DNA from: Rosellinia necatrix
Taxonomy: Eukaryota > Ascomycota > Sordariomycetes > Xylariales > Xylariaceae
Direction: 5' to 3'
Length of the DNA: 64,000 nucleotides
Assembly: GCA_021209875.1 (NCBI GenBank)
Contig: JAGYVD010000010.1
Span: forward strand, 372,001-436,000
Part shown: positions 38,481 through 51,295 of the stretch, piece by piece
How positions within the stretch are numbered: the first letter of the stretch is position 1
Layout: every line of letters begins with the position of its first letter
Notes under the pieces: generated by a model
Seen by the model: only the letters and a program-made list of their open reading frames with translations
What the model was told of the DNA's origin: nothing
The model's database searches: none
Translations under genes and position numbers: made by a program

Positions 38481-39240
38481 ATTTTAATAAAATTAAAAGC
38501 ATTTTTAGCTTAAAACGTTTAAAAAATAAAACATTGTTAAAACAAATATGTTTATTTTTAAACTTTTATAATTTTATAAAAGTTTTTTGAACATATATTT
38601 ACATAATAAAAATTTAAATAATTTAATTTAATTAAAAGTTTGTTAAAACATATTTAAAACATTAATAAACAGGCTAATTAATATATTAATATTAAAATAT
38701 TGTAATTATAAAAATAAAACATAAATAAAAACAAACATGTTTAATAAAATAACAGCCGGCGTACTATTATAATAAAAATAAAAAGAATTTATAACAGCTA
38801 ATTATATTTTATTTAAAAACTTTTTACATATAAAATTAAATTACAATATTAATAATGTAAATATATTAGCTGTTATTAAATAATTTTATATTAAAAATAA
38901 AATTGATAACCTTATAATAACTGCGGCTGTTTTTATTTATTATATATTATGCTGTGTTAAAATATTTTAATATAAAAAAGTTTTAAATTTAAAATAAGCT
39001 ATATAAACTAAACTAATTATATATTATAACTTGAATAATATATATTATTGAATATTAAAAATATAAACAAAAATATTTGTTTAAACTCATAAAAAGCTTA
39101 AAAATATAAAAACAACAGGCACCTAAACAAAACATTATAGTTTTTTAAGCTAGCAAATTTAAAATAATAAAAATATATATAAAATATATGTTATAAAAGA
39201 TATTATATTTTTTTATTATTAAAAATAATATTTATAAACA

Positions 39241-40475
39241 TAGTATTAAAGATACATTAATATTATATGAGTTTAAATAAATATTAAAAAAGTACAGCTG
39301 ATAAAAACTTTAATTAATTAATATTAAAAATTTATTATTATATATAAAAAAGACTATTTTTAAATTAAATAACTTATAAACTTAAATAATTAAAAAGTTT
39401 ATATAAAACTAATAATAATATATTCAAATTATAAAAAATAAAACATTTTATTTTTTAATATTATTAATTGTTAAAACTATATTATAAAATTAATTAATAT
39501 ATAATAAATTGTTTTTATTATTTCATACAAAACTTTATGATAAAATGTTAAAAAACTAATTTTATTATTAATAGTTATATAATAATTAAGTTTAAAACTT
39601 TTTTAAAAACAACAATAAAAACAATCATATTTTATATATAATTAATAAACTATTAAAACTAATATAAACAATTATATATAAAAATTTGTAATAATAAAAA
39701 TTCTATGAAAATATATAATAAAACTTGTTATTAAATATATAAATAATTAGAAATAATAGTTAAGAATAAAAAATACTTTCTTGTTAATTTTATAAATAAA
39801 CTATTAAAATCATAAAATAAAAACTAGATATTTTTGCAGCAGAATATTATGAATTAATAAAACAAATAAAAATAAAATATTAATAAATAAATTAAAAGTC
39901 ATACTTATATATTAATCATTTTTAAATGAATTAATTTAAAATATTATCAGGTTTAAACATAATTAAAATATTTTTATTTTATAAAGCTTCAAAAAGCTAT
40001 TTTTAAAACAAATATTAATAAAAAGGTAATAAACATAACGTTTAATTAAAAGCTTAAATAAAAATATAATAATGATAAAAAACGTATTAAAACAAACAGT
40101 TTTAAAAAGAATATAAATATTTATAAACAAAGTTTAAAATTATATGAAAAAATAAAATATAAATATAAAAAATAAAACAAACAATTATATAAGCTAATGA
40201 ATATTAATGAAATTTAAACATTATAATTACAGACTATATATTTATATTATAAAAAACACCCACTGGTTTAATAATAAATTAAATTATTTCATAATATAAT
40301 AATCTTTTGAAATTATTAATATTTAACCTAATTATTTTAATATATTTACACCAAAATTATTAATTATATAATAAAAAAACTATTAATTTTATATCAAATA
40401 ATTACAAAAATGTATAAATAATCTCTTGTTTAAATAGAAAATATTTTGTTGAAAAAAATAGTTAAGTAAGAAAAT
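39241..40475 (+). other. AT-rich part of D2, position of integrase
   Basis: No match to D1, which ends before this point. By Gypsy gene order, integrase should start here, but RIP has removed any recognisable HHCC or DDE motif. I cannot exclude a further degraded insertion. Confidence 0.35.
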
Positions 40476-40669
40476 TGATATAAGCGTAGAAAAAAAGATG
40501 CTTTTATTAATTTCTCTGCTAGGTGGGGAATTCTAGTAAGTCTACATTTAACCCCTGCAGAGGTGGCCGTGGGCCACCTGTTGCCAGCCGTAGCCTGTGC
40601 AACATATTTAATTTAATAATATACGCGCTGTTGGCTCGATTAATACGGGCTTTTTTAAAAACTTTATTA
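40476..40669 (-). repeat. LTR of A2, left copy (3' LTR)
   Basis: Outer part well kept (CTCTGCTAGGTGGGGAATTC), inner end RIP-mutated (CGGGCTTTTTTAAAAAC where the right copy has CGGGCCCCTTTGGGGAC). Confidence 0.85.
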
Positions 40670-43600
40670 AAATGCCGGCGGACAGAAAAAACAGCTACCG
40701 TTTTTAGTAATACGTTAGGTTGTTTTATAAGGCTATTTTCCGCGTTTAATCTCTTTTTTTATTTTAAAACAAAAGCTGTTTTTTTTTTAATAGTTTTTTA
40801 TTATTATTTTTTATATAACATAGTTAGTTTTTAATATATTATTAGTTATATTTATGTCCCCAGCTTTACTATTTAATTAAATAATTAAATCTGTTTTTTT
40901 TTTATTAATATAATGTTTAAAAATTTATTTAATTTTATATCTTTTTTGTTATTATTATTTAAATATTTATATTAATTAGCTTTTATTAGCTTAAACGCAA
41001 GTTTAGTTTATTTAAAACCATTATTTTAGCTATATATACGTTTTAAATAAGCTATTAATATTATTAAATAAATTTTATAATGTTTTATAAAGTTTAATTT
41101 ATAAACTAAATCTTTAATTTTTTTTTTTTACTGTTTAAAGTTCTGTGTGTTATTATAAATATTTTTTTATAAGCTTGTTTAATAAATAATATTTATTATA
41201 TAAATATAATTATATTTTTATTAAAAATAAATTATAATATATAATATTTACTATTATAATATTTTCTAGCTTATGCTGCAGCACAATATATTGCTAGCTT
41301 AGCGTTTTATTTAAAATAGTGTTTTAAAGTTTCTATTTATTTTATACTTAATTAATTACAATAATTAGTAACAAATTTAAAAGTTTTAATAATTTAAATC
41401 TAAATAGCTGTTTATATAAAATAAATTATATGGCTTATAAATATATAATATTCAATATAAATTAACTTAATTAAACTTAAAGTTTCTCAAGTTATAATAA
41501 CGTATTATTAATTTAATTATTTAGTTTTTTTTCATAAATTATTATTTTAAAAATAATAAGCTGTAGTTATTAATAGTTTTATATTTAAAGCTTTTTATAA
41601 TTTTTTTAAAAGTTAAATATAAACTTTTAGTTTTAATTAAAAATAATACTTTTAAAAATTCTTTAATTGCTTATTAGTAATTATTTTATAAATATATTAG
41701 CTTAGTTTTTAGTTATATATTTTTATTTTTAAAAATAAGCAAAGTTGATTTAAATATATAATATAATATAGTTATTATATAATTATATATATTATAATGC
41801 TTTATATTTATTAACTGCTATAGAATATTTTTAATATTTATTAATAATAGCTTTAATATAAAATTAATTGCTATTATTTATATAAACAATATGTTTTTAA
41901 ATATATTAATTTAAAGTTTTTATTAGTTAAAATTAGTTTATATAATTAAAATTATAATTAAAACAGCATTTAATATATTTTTAATTAATTAAAACTTGCA
42001 GTAAATAAAAACTTTTAAAATATTTTATTATTTTTCTAAACCGGCGTAACATTTATTATTATATATAGCTTTAAACATTTGTTTAATTATATTATATAAA
42101 AATATAGTTATTTTATTTTTTCAATTTTAGTTATAAATTAAATTATTTATAATAAAAAAAATGCTTCAGTTTAAAAAATATTATAACGTTTTTATTATTT
42201 TAATATAATTTTAAAATATTTAGCTTTTTATTATTTTGTTATACCGTATGTTAGGTTAATAACTTTTTTTAAATTTTGTTTTTTATTTATTGCTTATTAC
42301 TGTTTTTGTTATATATTTTATAACGTTTTATATTAGGTTTAATATTATTAGTTGGTTTAATTTTTATAACTTGCTTATTTAATTTACAGCGTTTTATATA
42401 TATTTAAATCTGCTAAATATATTTAATATATTTTTAATTTTTTAATAAATGATATATTAAAAATTAACTAATTAAATATTTATATAATTTATAGCTGCTA
42501 TATTTAATAATATTTAATTAATTATATTTTTATTTATTAAATAGCTTACAAATATAATTATATTGTTTTTATTAAATTAAACTATTATTTATAATTTCTT
42601 AGCAGCTTAAATAAAACAAGCTATTTTTAATTTAAATAGTTTATATTTAGTTTAGCCGGCGATAAATTATAACTTAAATATATAATTAGTTCTATTTATA
42701 TTAATAAAATTAAGCTTTTAGGTTTTAATTATATTTTTGCTTATATAAAATAATATAACTTTAAAACTATATTCTTTAGCTTTATTTATTTATAAAAAAG
42801 AAGTTTTTTAAGTTATAATATTACAAAATTATTTTATAGCAGATAATATTTTAAATAATTTTAAATAAATCTTTTTTATTTTGATTAGTTTCTAATACGT
42901 GTTATAAACGTAATAAATATGTTTTATTTTATTTAAAAAACTCTTTTTTTTTATATTTTTTAGCTAGTAAATTAGTTTTTTAAATCTATAGTAGTTCTAC
43001 TAATTAAACACAATATAAAATTAAATTATAAAAAATCTGCTTGTTTTAAAATATTTTTAAAAGCTTATAACGTTTTTAAAAAGCTAATTATTAAAATGTT
43101 TATATTTATTTTGCAGTAGTTAACAGTTTTAAAGCGTTTATATAATATTTAAAAAGTTTTATAAATAAATAGCTAATAAAATTTTCGTAAAAATATTACG
43201 ATATTTTTTTATAAAATAATATAAAATTGTTTTAAAATATTTAAAATAATTTTATAACTGTTAGCATATATAATAATATTATTAATAAAATATTAATAAT
43301 AATATATATATTTATGCAGCAGTTAGTTTATATATTTTATATATATATTAAAAATTATTATATTTTATTAATCTTATATTAAATTATTTAAAGCTGCAAA
43401 ACTAATAATTATAAACATATTTTTAAATTTAAAATATATTAAAATTAACAAAACAATCCTGTTGTATTAATAAATATAATATATTTTTGTTTAATAAGCT
43501 TTTAATTATTTTTTTTATAAAATAATAAATAATTGTTTAAAACTACTATTTTATTAAATTATTAAAATTAACTATTATTTAGCTTTTATTAACTTTATAT

Positions 43601-45532
43601 ATTTTTGTTATATAATAAAAACAAAACAAATAAAAAATATTAATTTATTTATTTATTATAGTCGACTTATTTTAAATAGCTTATTATAAATATTATTTAA
43701 TACTTTTATATTTTATTTATTAAAAAATACTGCTTTAAATTTAATTTAGTTTTTATTAATTATTAATAAAAATACTTTAAGTTGTTTTTTTATAAAATGT
43801 TTATTTTTCCGCGATTTATTTAAATTTTATAAAATTCAACTATTTAAATAAATTAAAAAGCTTTAAATGTTTTTTAGCATATATATAAACATTTTTTTAG
43901 TAATAGTTTTAAAAATTGCCTGGGTTTATAATATTTAAAAAAAATATATGTTTTTAACTTTAAGTTTATTTTTAGTATTTAAAAGTTTAGCTTAAACTTT
44001 TTAAAACTTTTAAATTAATTATTATATTAAATATAATGTTTTCAAAATTTTTTTTATTAATATGTTTCAACGTATTATTTTATATTTAATATTTTTTATA
44101 TATTATTAAACGTGTTAATTATTTGCGTATTTATTATAAAAATTATTATAAAGTTTAACATGTAATTTATTTTATTTAAATATATAACTGTTTTTATATT
44201 TAATATTATATTAGTTGCTACTACAGTTAATAAAAATTTAGCTTAAACTTTATGTTAATTATAATAATTATATTTATTAAAAATTATTTATTAGTTTTAG
44301 CTAAACCTGTTTTTATTAATAGTAAAGCTGTAGTTATAACTATAAAAATTATTATCCCTGATTTTTAAAAGCTTATATATATTCTGCTATTTTTATTTTT
44401 TTAAATTTTAATACTTTTTGTTGAAATGTTTATTATTAATATTATTTTAAATGTTTTAATGTTAATTATATTATATATACTGTTTTTTTATATAACTATA
44501 AAATAATAGCTTTTATTATTTAATAAAAGTTTATATTTTATTATAAAATAAGCTTTTTTTTGTTTTATAGTTTTATACTTTTTAACTAATAATTTTCTGC
44601 ATATATTTACAACTATAAATAAATATATTAAATAGGACTATTAATTTATTTAATTTTTTTAGCTTAGTAAATAAATATTTTTGATTTATAATTAAATATA
44701 GCTTTATATAAATATAAAAAGTTATTATTAAATAATATTTTAGTTTTAAATAGTTTTTACCACTTATTTTTTTTTATATGTTGAAATATTTTAAGTTTTT
44801 AGTTTTATTTATTTTTTTAATATAAAAAATAAACTTCGCTTTTTTTTAATTAATTTGCTTTTTAAAACAATGAATTTAATTTAGTTGGAAATAATTTTAT
44901 ATATTAAAATGTTTAAAAAATTTTTTACTAATAATAGGTTTTTTAATATTTAAGTCGACGTAAATTTATTAGTTCTGTTTAATTAAAAACAGCTTAATAT
45001 TAATCCGCAGATATATATAATTTAATCGAAAAGCTTTATTATATTTATTGTTAATATTTAGCGCTTTAATTATAAAGATTTTACTGTTAAAAATACTACT
45101 AACTGTTTTAAATATTTTATTAAAGCATGTTTTTAACGTATTATAATTTAACTTTTTTTTTTTTGTTTAGTAGTTTTATTTTTAGTTTTATTCTGTTTAA
45201 TTGTTTTATTTTTAGCTTTAGTATAATTTAATAGATATTTAAAAAGTTAGTTATATAAAAATAGTTTTTAAAAGCAGTACTTATAAGTATATTTTTTATA
45301 TATAATTAAAAGAAATGTTGTAATTTTGTTAAATTTAATATAAAAGTTATACTTTTTTATATATAATTTAAAAATAGTTTTTAATTCATAAATTTAATAA
45401 TATTAATAATAAATAAAAGCTAAGTCTAGTACTAAAAAAAACAACGCGTTTTTTATTATGATTTTGTTTAGTTTTTTATTTATTTGTACTGCTGTTTATA
45501 AAATATATATAAAATAAACGCTAGTTGTTTTT

Positions 45533-45641
45533 TGCTACAGTATGCCAGGGGTAGGAAGTAGACAGTGTATAAGTGGCCCTACTTAGTCTGTAATACCTGA
45601 ACAGCCAACTAACCAGTTGGTCCCCATCCTTTTCTGTAGCA
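45533..45641 (+). mobile_element. solo LTR of miniature element X inside A2
   Basis: A 109-bp insertion absent from copy A at about 7070. It starts TGCTACAG and ends CTGTAGCA, is GC-rich and unmutated, and has TTTTT on both sides, though this lies in a T-rich site. It matches the terminal repeats of X at 49995-50113 and 50453-50557. It holds the hairpin CCAACT/AGTTGG. Confidence 0.88.
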
Positions 45642-47997
45642 TTTTTTTTTTTTTGATTGTAATTATAGTTTTTATAATCTAAATATTTATAATTTTAATT
45701 TTAATTATAATTATAGTTATATTTTTAATTATACTTTTAATTATCACTTTTTAGTTCCTGATTATTTTTTTTGTTTTTTTAATAGTTGTTATAATTTTAG
45801 TTCTAATATTTACAGCTTTTTTTATAGCTGCTACTTTAGTTATTATAACTTTTACTCCAGCGGTAGTATTATTTATAACTATATTTACAGCTGTTTTAGT
45901 TTTAATTTTTAAAATATTTACCACTTAATCGACGTTTTTTTTAATCAGGTTAATAATTATAGCTTTTTTTAACACGTTGTTTTAACAGCTAATATTAAAT
46001 TTGCTGATATTATTTTTAATTTAATATTTAAATATATTTTTACAGCTTTATGTTTTAGCTTATATTATTTGTTTTTTATTTTATATATATAATCAGCTAA
46101 AGTTTTTTTAATTTAAAAATTAACTATAATTTAAAAATATGTTTTTTATTAGTTATAAATATTTTTATAATTTTATGCTAGTTTTTATTACTTTTTATAA
46201 CGTTTTTATAGTTTTAATATTTTATATTTAACGTTAAATAAACTAAAAAATACGTTTTAATTTTCTGCAATATTTTTTAAAGTAAGTTTTTTTTTTATAA
46301 ATTTTTAAAATGTTTTACTAGCTTATATTTTAATTTTTTTTAATTTTTTTTAAACAATATATTTAACCCTGTTTTTTTTTATATATATTAGTTGTTTATA
46401 TAAACTTTGCTGTTCTATTATAATAAAGCTAATTTAGCTAATAAATAATTAAATAAATTAATTATTTATTAAACTTTTAATGCTTAAATATTTTCGTTTT
46501 TAATAATAACTTAATATAATTAATAAAAAATAAATAATCTTATAAATTATATGTTTTTATTAATTATATATTTTTAGCGACAGGGTTTTTTATATTAAGT
46601 TAAAAATATTAATATTATTTTGTTTAATTTTATATATGCTTTTTTTTGTTTTAGCTGCTATATTTAATATAAACTGTTTTTATTATCTTAATACAGCATA
46701 ATTATATTTATTATTATTAAAACTATCCGAGCTAAAAAAGTCGGATAGATTATTATTATTATAGTTTTTACTGCAACAACTGTTGTTATTTTTTTTATTA
46801 TTATTATAACGTTTATAAAAGTTGTTTTAATATTTAATAAAAAGTTCTAAGTTATTATTTTTCTAAAAAGTTTTTATTTAATAAAATATATAAAAAATAT
46901 AATAGTTATAATATTTAATTTATTTAAAACATTTATAGTTATATTTTATATGCTAGCTATTTAAACATTAGTTAATATAACCGTTTTATTTTCGTTTTAT
47001 CGGCAGGCTTTATTTTAAATAATTAATCTACGGCTTTATTAATTTTAATATTATTTTTAATTAGCTGCAGTTTTAAGTTTTATATCGTTAAAAATTTAAT
47101 ATTAATATTTTAAAAGTTAAGAACTTTTAAACCTGTTTAATTAATTTTAAAACTAAATTAAAAAATATTTTTATAGTTTTCACGTTTTTTTATAAAATAT
47201 TAACTAAAACATCAGTTTATTTTTAATATTTTAAAAAATAATTAATAGTTTTTTAGTTTAAGCTAGGTTATTTTAACAGTTATATATTTTTAAATAAAAA
47301 TTATACTAATTTAATATATACTGTTAAAGTTTTTTTAAAATTGCTTATATTTAAGCTTAATATATACAACAAAGTATAATAACGTAATATTATTACAAGC
47401 TTAAAAAAATTAAACGTATTATTAAAAAAATGTTTTAATATATATATAATATATTTAAATAGTTTTTATATTTAAATATTATTAGCTGTTGCTTTTAATT
47501 TATTAATTTATAATTTAAAACCTAAAAAAATAAATCAAAATAAATTAATCGCAAAAAAATAAAATAATAAAACTACTTTTTAAAAATTCCAGCTTTTAGT
47601 TATTATATATATATTTATAATTGTTTAATAAACATGTTTACTAACGCGTTTTTTTAATAATAAATAAAAATAAATAACTGATTACGTTTATAAATTTAAA
47701 TAAACCTTAGTTATTAAGCACGCTTAAATATATAACTTGTATAATAATAACTTTTAAAATATAAAAGTGGACTATTAAACATTTTTTAGCAACTACTTAT
47801 TTATAAGCTTCAGCAGGGTATATAATTTATATAAAAAAAATAACGTTAATTATTTAGTTATAGCTGGATTAAAACGCGCGTGTTTAAATTTTCAGCTATA
47901 AATAAAAATTTTTAACTTTAAAAGATCTAAAAAATAGTGTTAATTTAGTTTAATAATAAAATCTATCGGTAGTATAAAAGTATTATTTAAAAAAAAT

Positions 47998-48187
47998 TAA
48001 TATAAAAGTAGAAAAAAAAATGCTTTTATTAATTTCTCTGCTAAGGAATTTTAGTAAGTTTTGATTTAACTTTTGTAGGGGTGGCCGTGGGCCACCTGTT
48101 GCCAGCCGTAGCTTGTACAACCTATCTAATCTAATAATACACGCGCCGTTGGCTCGAGTAATACGGGCCCCTTTGGGGACTCTATCA
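47998..48187 (-). repeat. LTR of A2, right copy (5' LTR)
   Basis: About 190 bp. The outer end keeps GGGCCCCTTTGGGGACTC. The inner end is RIP-mutated (TAATATAAAAGTAGAAA, and AACTTTTGTAGGGG where the left copy has AACCCCTGCAGAGG). It contains the GGTGGCC/GGCCACC hairpin and TATCTAATCTA. Confidence 0.85.
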
Positions 48188-48572
48188 TTAATAAAATGTT
48201 AAAAAAAAAATTCTTGTTATTAAAAAATTAAAAAAAAAGATTTTATAAAATGTTTTGAATACACTAAAAACATAATAATAATTAATATTTTACAGCTGAT
48301 TTAAAAATGCTTTAATTAAACTAAAAAATATTATAATAAATATTTAAAAAAAAAATAAAGCTAGCAAAATAATTTTAAAAATAAATTAAAACAGCTAAAA
48401 ACAAATTATTTATTAAAACAAATAATAATAATAACGTTTTATAAAATAAAATATAGCTAGAGATATAAATATAACATAAATAATATAGTAAATAATTTAA
48501 TTAAAAATAAACTAAACAAAATTAATTAATTAATATAATAAATAAAAACTAAAAATTAAAAACTTTTAAATC
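48188..48572 (+). other. AT-rich part of D2 between A2 and F
   Basis: A 385-bp remnant of D2 internal sequence by position. No motif is recognisable. Confidence 0.4.
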
Positions 48573-48831
48573 TGTTATGGGCAGTGCTTATAAGAAAGTA
48601 TTAACGCACGGGCTAATATAGGTAAACTATTATATATTTTTATTTTAAATAATCACTAAATAGCTTATGAACTAATTATTAAACCTGGACTAGTATAACT
48701 AAACCTGACCAGCTTTATAAAACTATGTTTTATAAGCTATATATATATTGTTTATAACTTTTGTTATTTAATTAAAAAACAGACTTTATTTGTTATTTTA
48801 ATATATATATTTTTAAGCAGAGCTTATTATA
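48573..48831 (+). repeat. 5' LTR of F
   Basis: Starts TGTTATGGGCAGTGCTTATA. The outer start is less RIP-mutated than the 3' copy (TATTATAAGCAGTGCTTATA); its inner end is more mutated (AGCAGAGCTTATTATA against GGCATAGCCCATTATA). Confidence 0.85.
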
Positions 48832-49679
48832 TATTTTTTAACTTTTTAAAATTTTATTAAATTTATAATAAACTAATTAAAAGTTTTTAAAAGTTTCTTT
48901 TAATTAAATAAATAGAATTTATTTTAATATAAGCTATATAATATAACAATTATAATTTAGCATTTTTAAAACAAAAAATAACGTGTTATTGATAAAAACA
49001 GATTAAAATTATGTATAAGCAGCTGAAAAATAATTTATAAATAGCTAATATATTAACTTATAATATTATTTGTATATTTATTTGCTAAGCTATATAAATT
49101 TTTTTAAAATTTAATTCTAAAATGTTTAAACGTAAACTTTTAGTTTAGCTTAAAAAATTTATAAAAATTTATTTTAAATAAGCTATATAAAAAAAGTTTA
49201 TATTATATAAACTATAAATAAATAAAAAATATATAAGCAATAATAAATTAAAATAATATAATATTTATAAGCATGTTAAAAATAACATATAAGTTATTAT
49301 TAAATTATTTTATATTATAAGCAGCTTTAATATAAAAGCTAATGTAAAAATATTTTTAGAATATTTTTAAATAATTTATAACAATTTAAACAAAACTATA
49401 TTATTTATTTTCAAGCTGTATGTACATAGTTTATTAAAAGCTCATTAATATTTATATATATATATATATATTTAATTTAAACAGTTATTATTAAAATTAA
49501 ATAAAATAAAATAAATAAATAATATTAAATTGCTGTTTTTTTAAAAGTTATAAATAACAAGCTTAAAAAGTTTTTATAAACATATAACTATTTAATAATT
49601 ATTAAACTTATTTTAATTAAGTTTTAAAAATAATAAGCAGGCTAAAAAAACTATAAAATTATTATAATAAAAGCAGCTC

Positions 49680-49989
49680 TTAAAATAAACGTAAATATCA
49701 TATAACTTATAAAAAACCAGCAGTAAAATTAAAAAAAAATATTAAAATAATTAAAGTTTTTTTTTTAAAGCTTATTATTTAATAAAGCTTTTTAAGCAAA
49801 GCTTAAGCTGTTTAAGCTATAAAAAAAAAGCGCTATAAAAAAGCCAAAAAAAAACAGCCTGCGATATAAAAAACTAAGCTATTTTATTAAGTTATATTTT
49901 ATAAAGCTAGCGGGCAGGCTAAACATTTATATAAATAATATAAACATAAAAAAATTGCTAGATATAAACAATAAAAAAAGGTTAAAAAA
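49680..49989 (+). pseudogene. unassigned basic coding relic of F, left of the X/B' insertion
   Basis: A frame with Lys/Ala/Ser-rich readable stretches (SAIKKPKKN, KLAGRLNIYINNINIKKLL) ends at the insertion. It would be in the gag-side third of F. No domain was recognised. Confidence 0.35.
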
Positions 49990-49994
49990 GAAGT
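49990..49994. repeat. target-site duplication GAAGT (left)
   Basis: GAAGT at 49990-49994 recurs at 52246-52250, directly beside the TG-type ends of X (TGCTACAG) and of B' (TGACACAG on the minus strand). Confidence 0.8.
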
Positions 49995-50115
49995 TGCTAC
50001 AGTATACCAGGGGTAGGAACTAAAACAGAAATAGACAGAAATAGGTGGCCCTACTTAGCCTGTAATACCTGTACAGCCAACTAACCAGTTGGTCCCCATC
50101 CTTTTCTGTAGCAAA

Positions 50116-50126
50116 TGGTGCGGTGA
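50116..50126 (+). promoter_or_regulatory. candidate primer-binding site of X
   Basis: TGGTGCGGTGA follows the LTR end by two bases. TGG is the complement of a tRNA CCA end. The tRNA itself could not be identified from the window. Confidence 0.5.
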
Positions 50127-50159
50127 ATGTGGAGTGCGTGTAAAAGATCGGACGCATGG

Positions 50160-50452
50160 GCCTGGCCACCGCTTACGTAAGCTATAACCAAGTGATCTTT
50201 GGGTAGTGGGTTCGAATCCCGGGCGCGTAAGGCGGGAAGGATGTCCTATAAGCTAGCAATAAGACCTTAATAGACCTGGACAGGCCGGCAATAAGTCTAG
50301 ACGGCCTGGCGGTAAGACCCACCTCTGCGGCAGGGGGCAAGAAGTCCAGTTGTAGCTGTAAGGCCCACAAGAAATTGTTTCCGGCGATAAGACTACGTAA
50401 AATGACCTGCCAACAATGAGGTCATTAGAAGGTATTTTCTAAGCCCGGTATA
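50160..50452 (+). repeat. X interior with a tRNA B-box and spaced AATAAG repeats
   Basis: GGTTCGAATCC at 50209-50219 is a perfect RNA polymerase III B-box in a T-arm-like context (GTGGGTTCGAATCCCGG). No convincing A-box lies 30-60 bp upstream. Downstream a motif like GCAATAAGACC recurs about six times at roughly 25-30 bp spacing (GCAATAAGACC, GCAATAAGTCT, GGTAAGACCC, GCAAGAAGTCC, TGTAAGGCCC, GCGATAAGACT). The antisense 62-codon frame at 50182-50370 is incidental. Confidence 0.6.
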
Positions 50453-50557
50453 TGCTACAGTATACCAGGGGTAGGAACTAAAACAGAAATAGATAGAAAT
50501 AGGTGGCCCTACTTAGCCTGTAATACCTGTACAGCCAACTAACCAGTTGGTCCCCAT

Positions 50558-51295
50558 GTCGGCCGGCATCCCAGCGTCACCTAGTTGTCGTATCAGTTGA
50601 TTGACTGTCTTTGCTGTTTTAGTACCTTTGGTATGCTCTTTTGTTTTAGTTATATTATTTTTTAACTTGTTGTACTGATTTTATAGAGAGTTTATAGCTG
50701 GAGTAAATAATTTAAAAGCTTGCTTATTTGGTCTGGATTTTAACTTTTGATTTTGTAATTTAGATTGCTATTATTATAACAATTTATTTGTATTTTTAGC
50801 AATATAGTTTTTAAAACTATTTATTTTTTCCTGAAGAGAATTAAAAAACTGTTGTAATTATCAAACATCGTTTTTTTTAGCTTTAAATTAAACGATAATT
50901 TTAAAGTTTTCGTTAAATTTTTTATTAATTTTATATTATTTTTTAAACAAGTTTAAAATATAAACTTACGATTTTTTATTGTTGTTTAGTTTAAACTTGT
51001 TGCTAAACTTATTTTAAACTATTTTTTTTTTTAATATAAAATGTTTAATATTTATAGTTTTAGTTTTTAATTTTTATATAAATTAAAAAAGTGCTGGCTT
51101 AATAAACTCGGGTTTTATTAACAAAAAATAACGTTTTTTCTGCATTATTTTTAAAATTAATAGTTTAAGTTAGATTATATTAAAGCTAGGGATTTTTTTA
51201 GCTTTTATAAGCTTTAAAGTTAAATTTTTAACTATTAAAACTATTTTAAATTCTTTAAGTGCTAAAAATTCTAGGTCGGTTTTACGCTCCGACAT
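50558..51295 (-). pseudogene. gag-like relic of B' (best-preserved copy)
   Basis: Starts at the ATG at 51295 and reads leftward for about 245 codons before the junction with X. It begins MSERKTDLEFLALKEF, continues through Lys/Asn-rich sequence, then a Gln/Leu-rich probable coiled coil (LQQFFNSLQEKINSFKNYI) and a less mutated end (KTAKTVNQLIRQLGDAG) near 50570-50610. Internal stops match CAA or CAG changed to TAA or TAG. RIP is weakest near the X junction, an edge effect like that in the LTRs. Called gag from its position after the LTR and leader; no zinc knuckle or protease motif is in this part. Confidence 0.55.

Larger units (their letters stand above)
40476..48187 (-). mobile_element. LTR retrotransposon A, copy 2 (A2), nested in D2
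   Basis: A 7.7-kb second copy of A with LTRs at 40476-40669 and 47998-48187, collinear with 2011-9654 throughout. The main difference is the X solo LTR at 45533-45641. The outer LTR ends read TGATATAAG and GGGGACTCTATCA, so the element runs TG to CA. The flanking pentamers AAAAT and TTAAT do not match convincingly as a target duplication. An apparent 103-codon ORF at 40523-40834 only runs through the LTR and the adjoining leader. Confidence 0.87.
49995..50557 (+). mobile_element. miniature LTR element X (TRIM-like)
   Basis: Two direct repeats of 119 and 105+ bp, each TGCTACAG at the start, surround 339 bp without coding capacity. The first repeat ends CTGTAGCA; the second is truncated. TGGTGCGGTG starts 2 nt after the first LTR (50116), where a tRNA primer-binding site belongs; it would pair with a tRNA ending CACCGCACCA. 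No clear purine tract precedes the second repeat. RIP is nearly absent, in line with the small size. Alternatively it is two MITE copies flanking unrelated DNA, but the primer-site match and the solo LTR in A2 favour a TRIM. Confidence 0.65.

Noticed and set aside
40523..40834. 103-codon plus-strand ORF
   Set aside because: Runs through the LTR of A2 and its leader; the same region in copy A is not open.
50160..50235. functional tRNA gene
   Set aside because: B-box is perfect, but the T stem is weak and no A-box or acceptor pairing could be found.
50182..50370. 62-codon minus-strand ORF
   Set aside because: Lies across the B-box and repeats of X, a non-coding miniature element.
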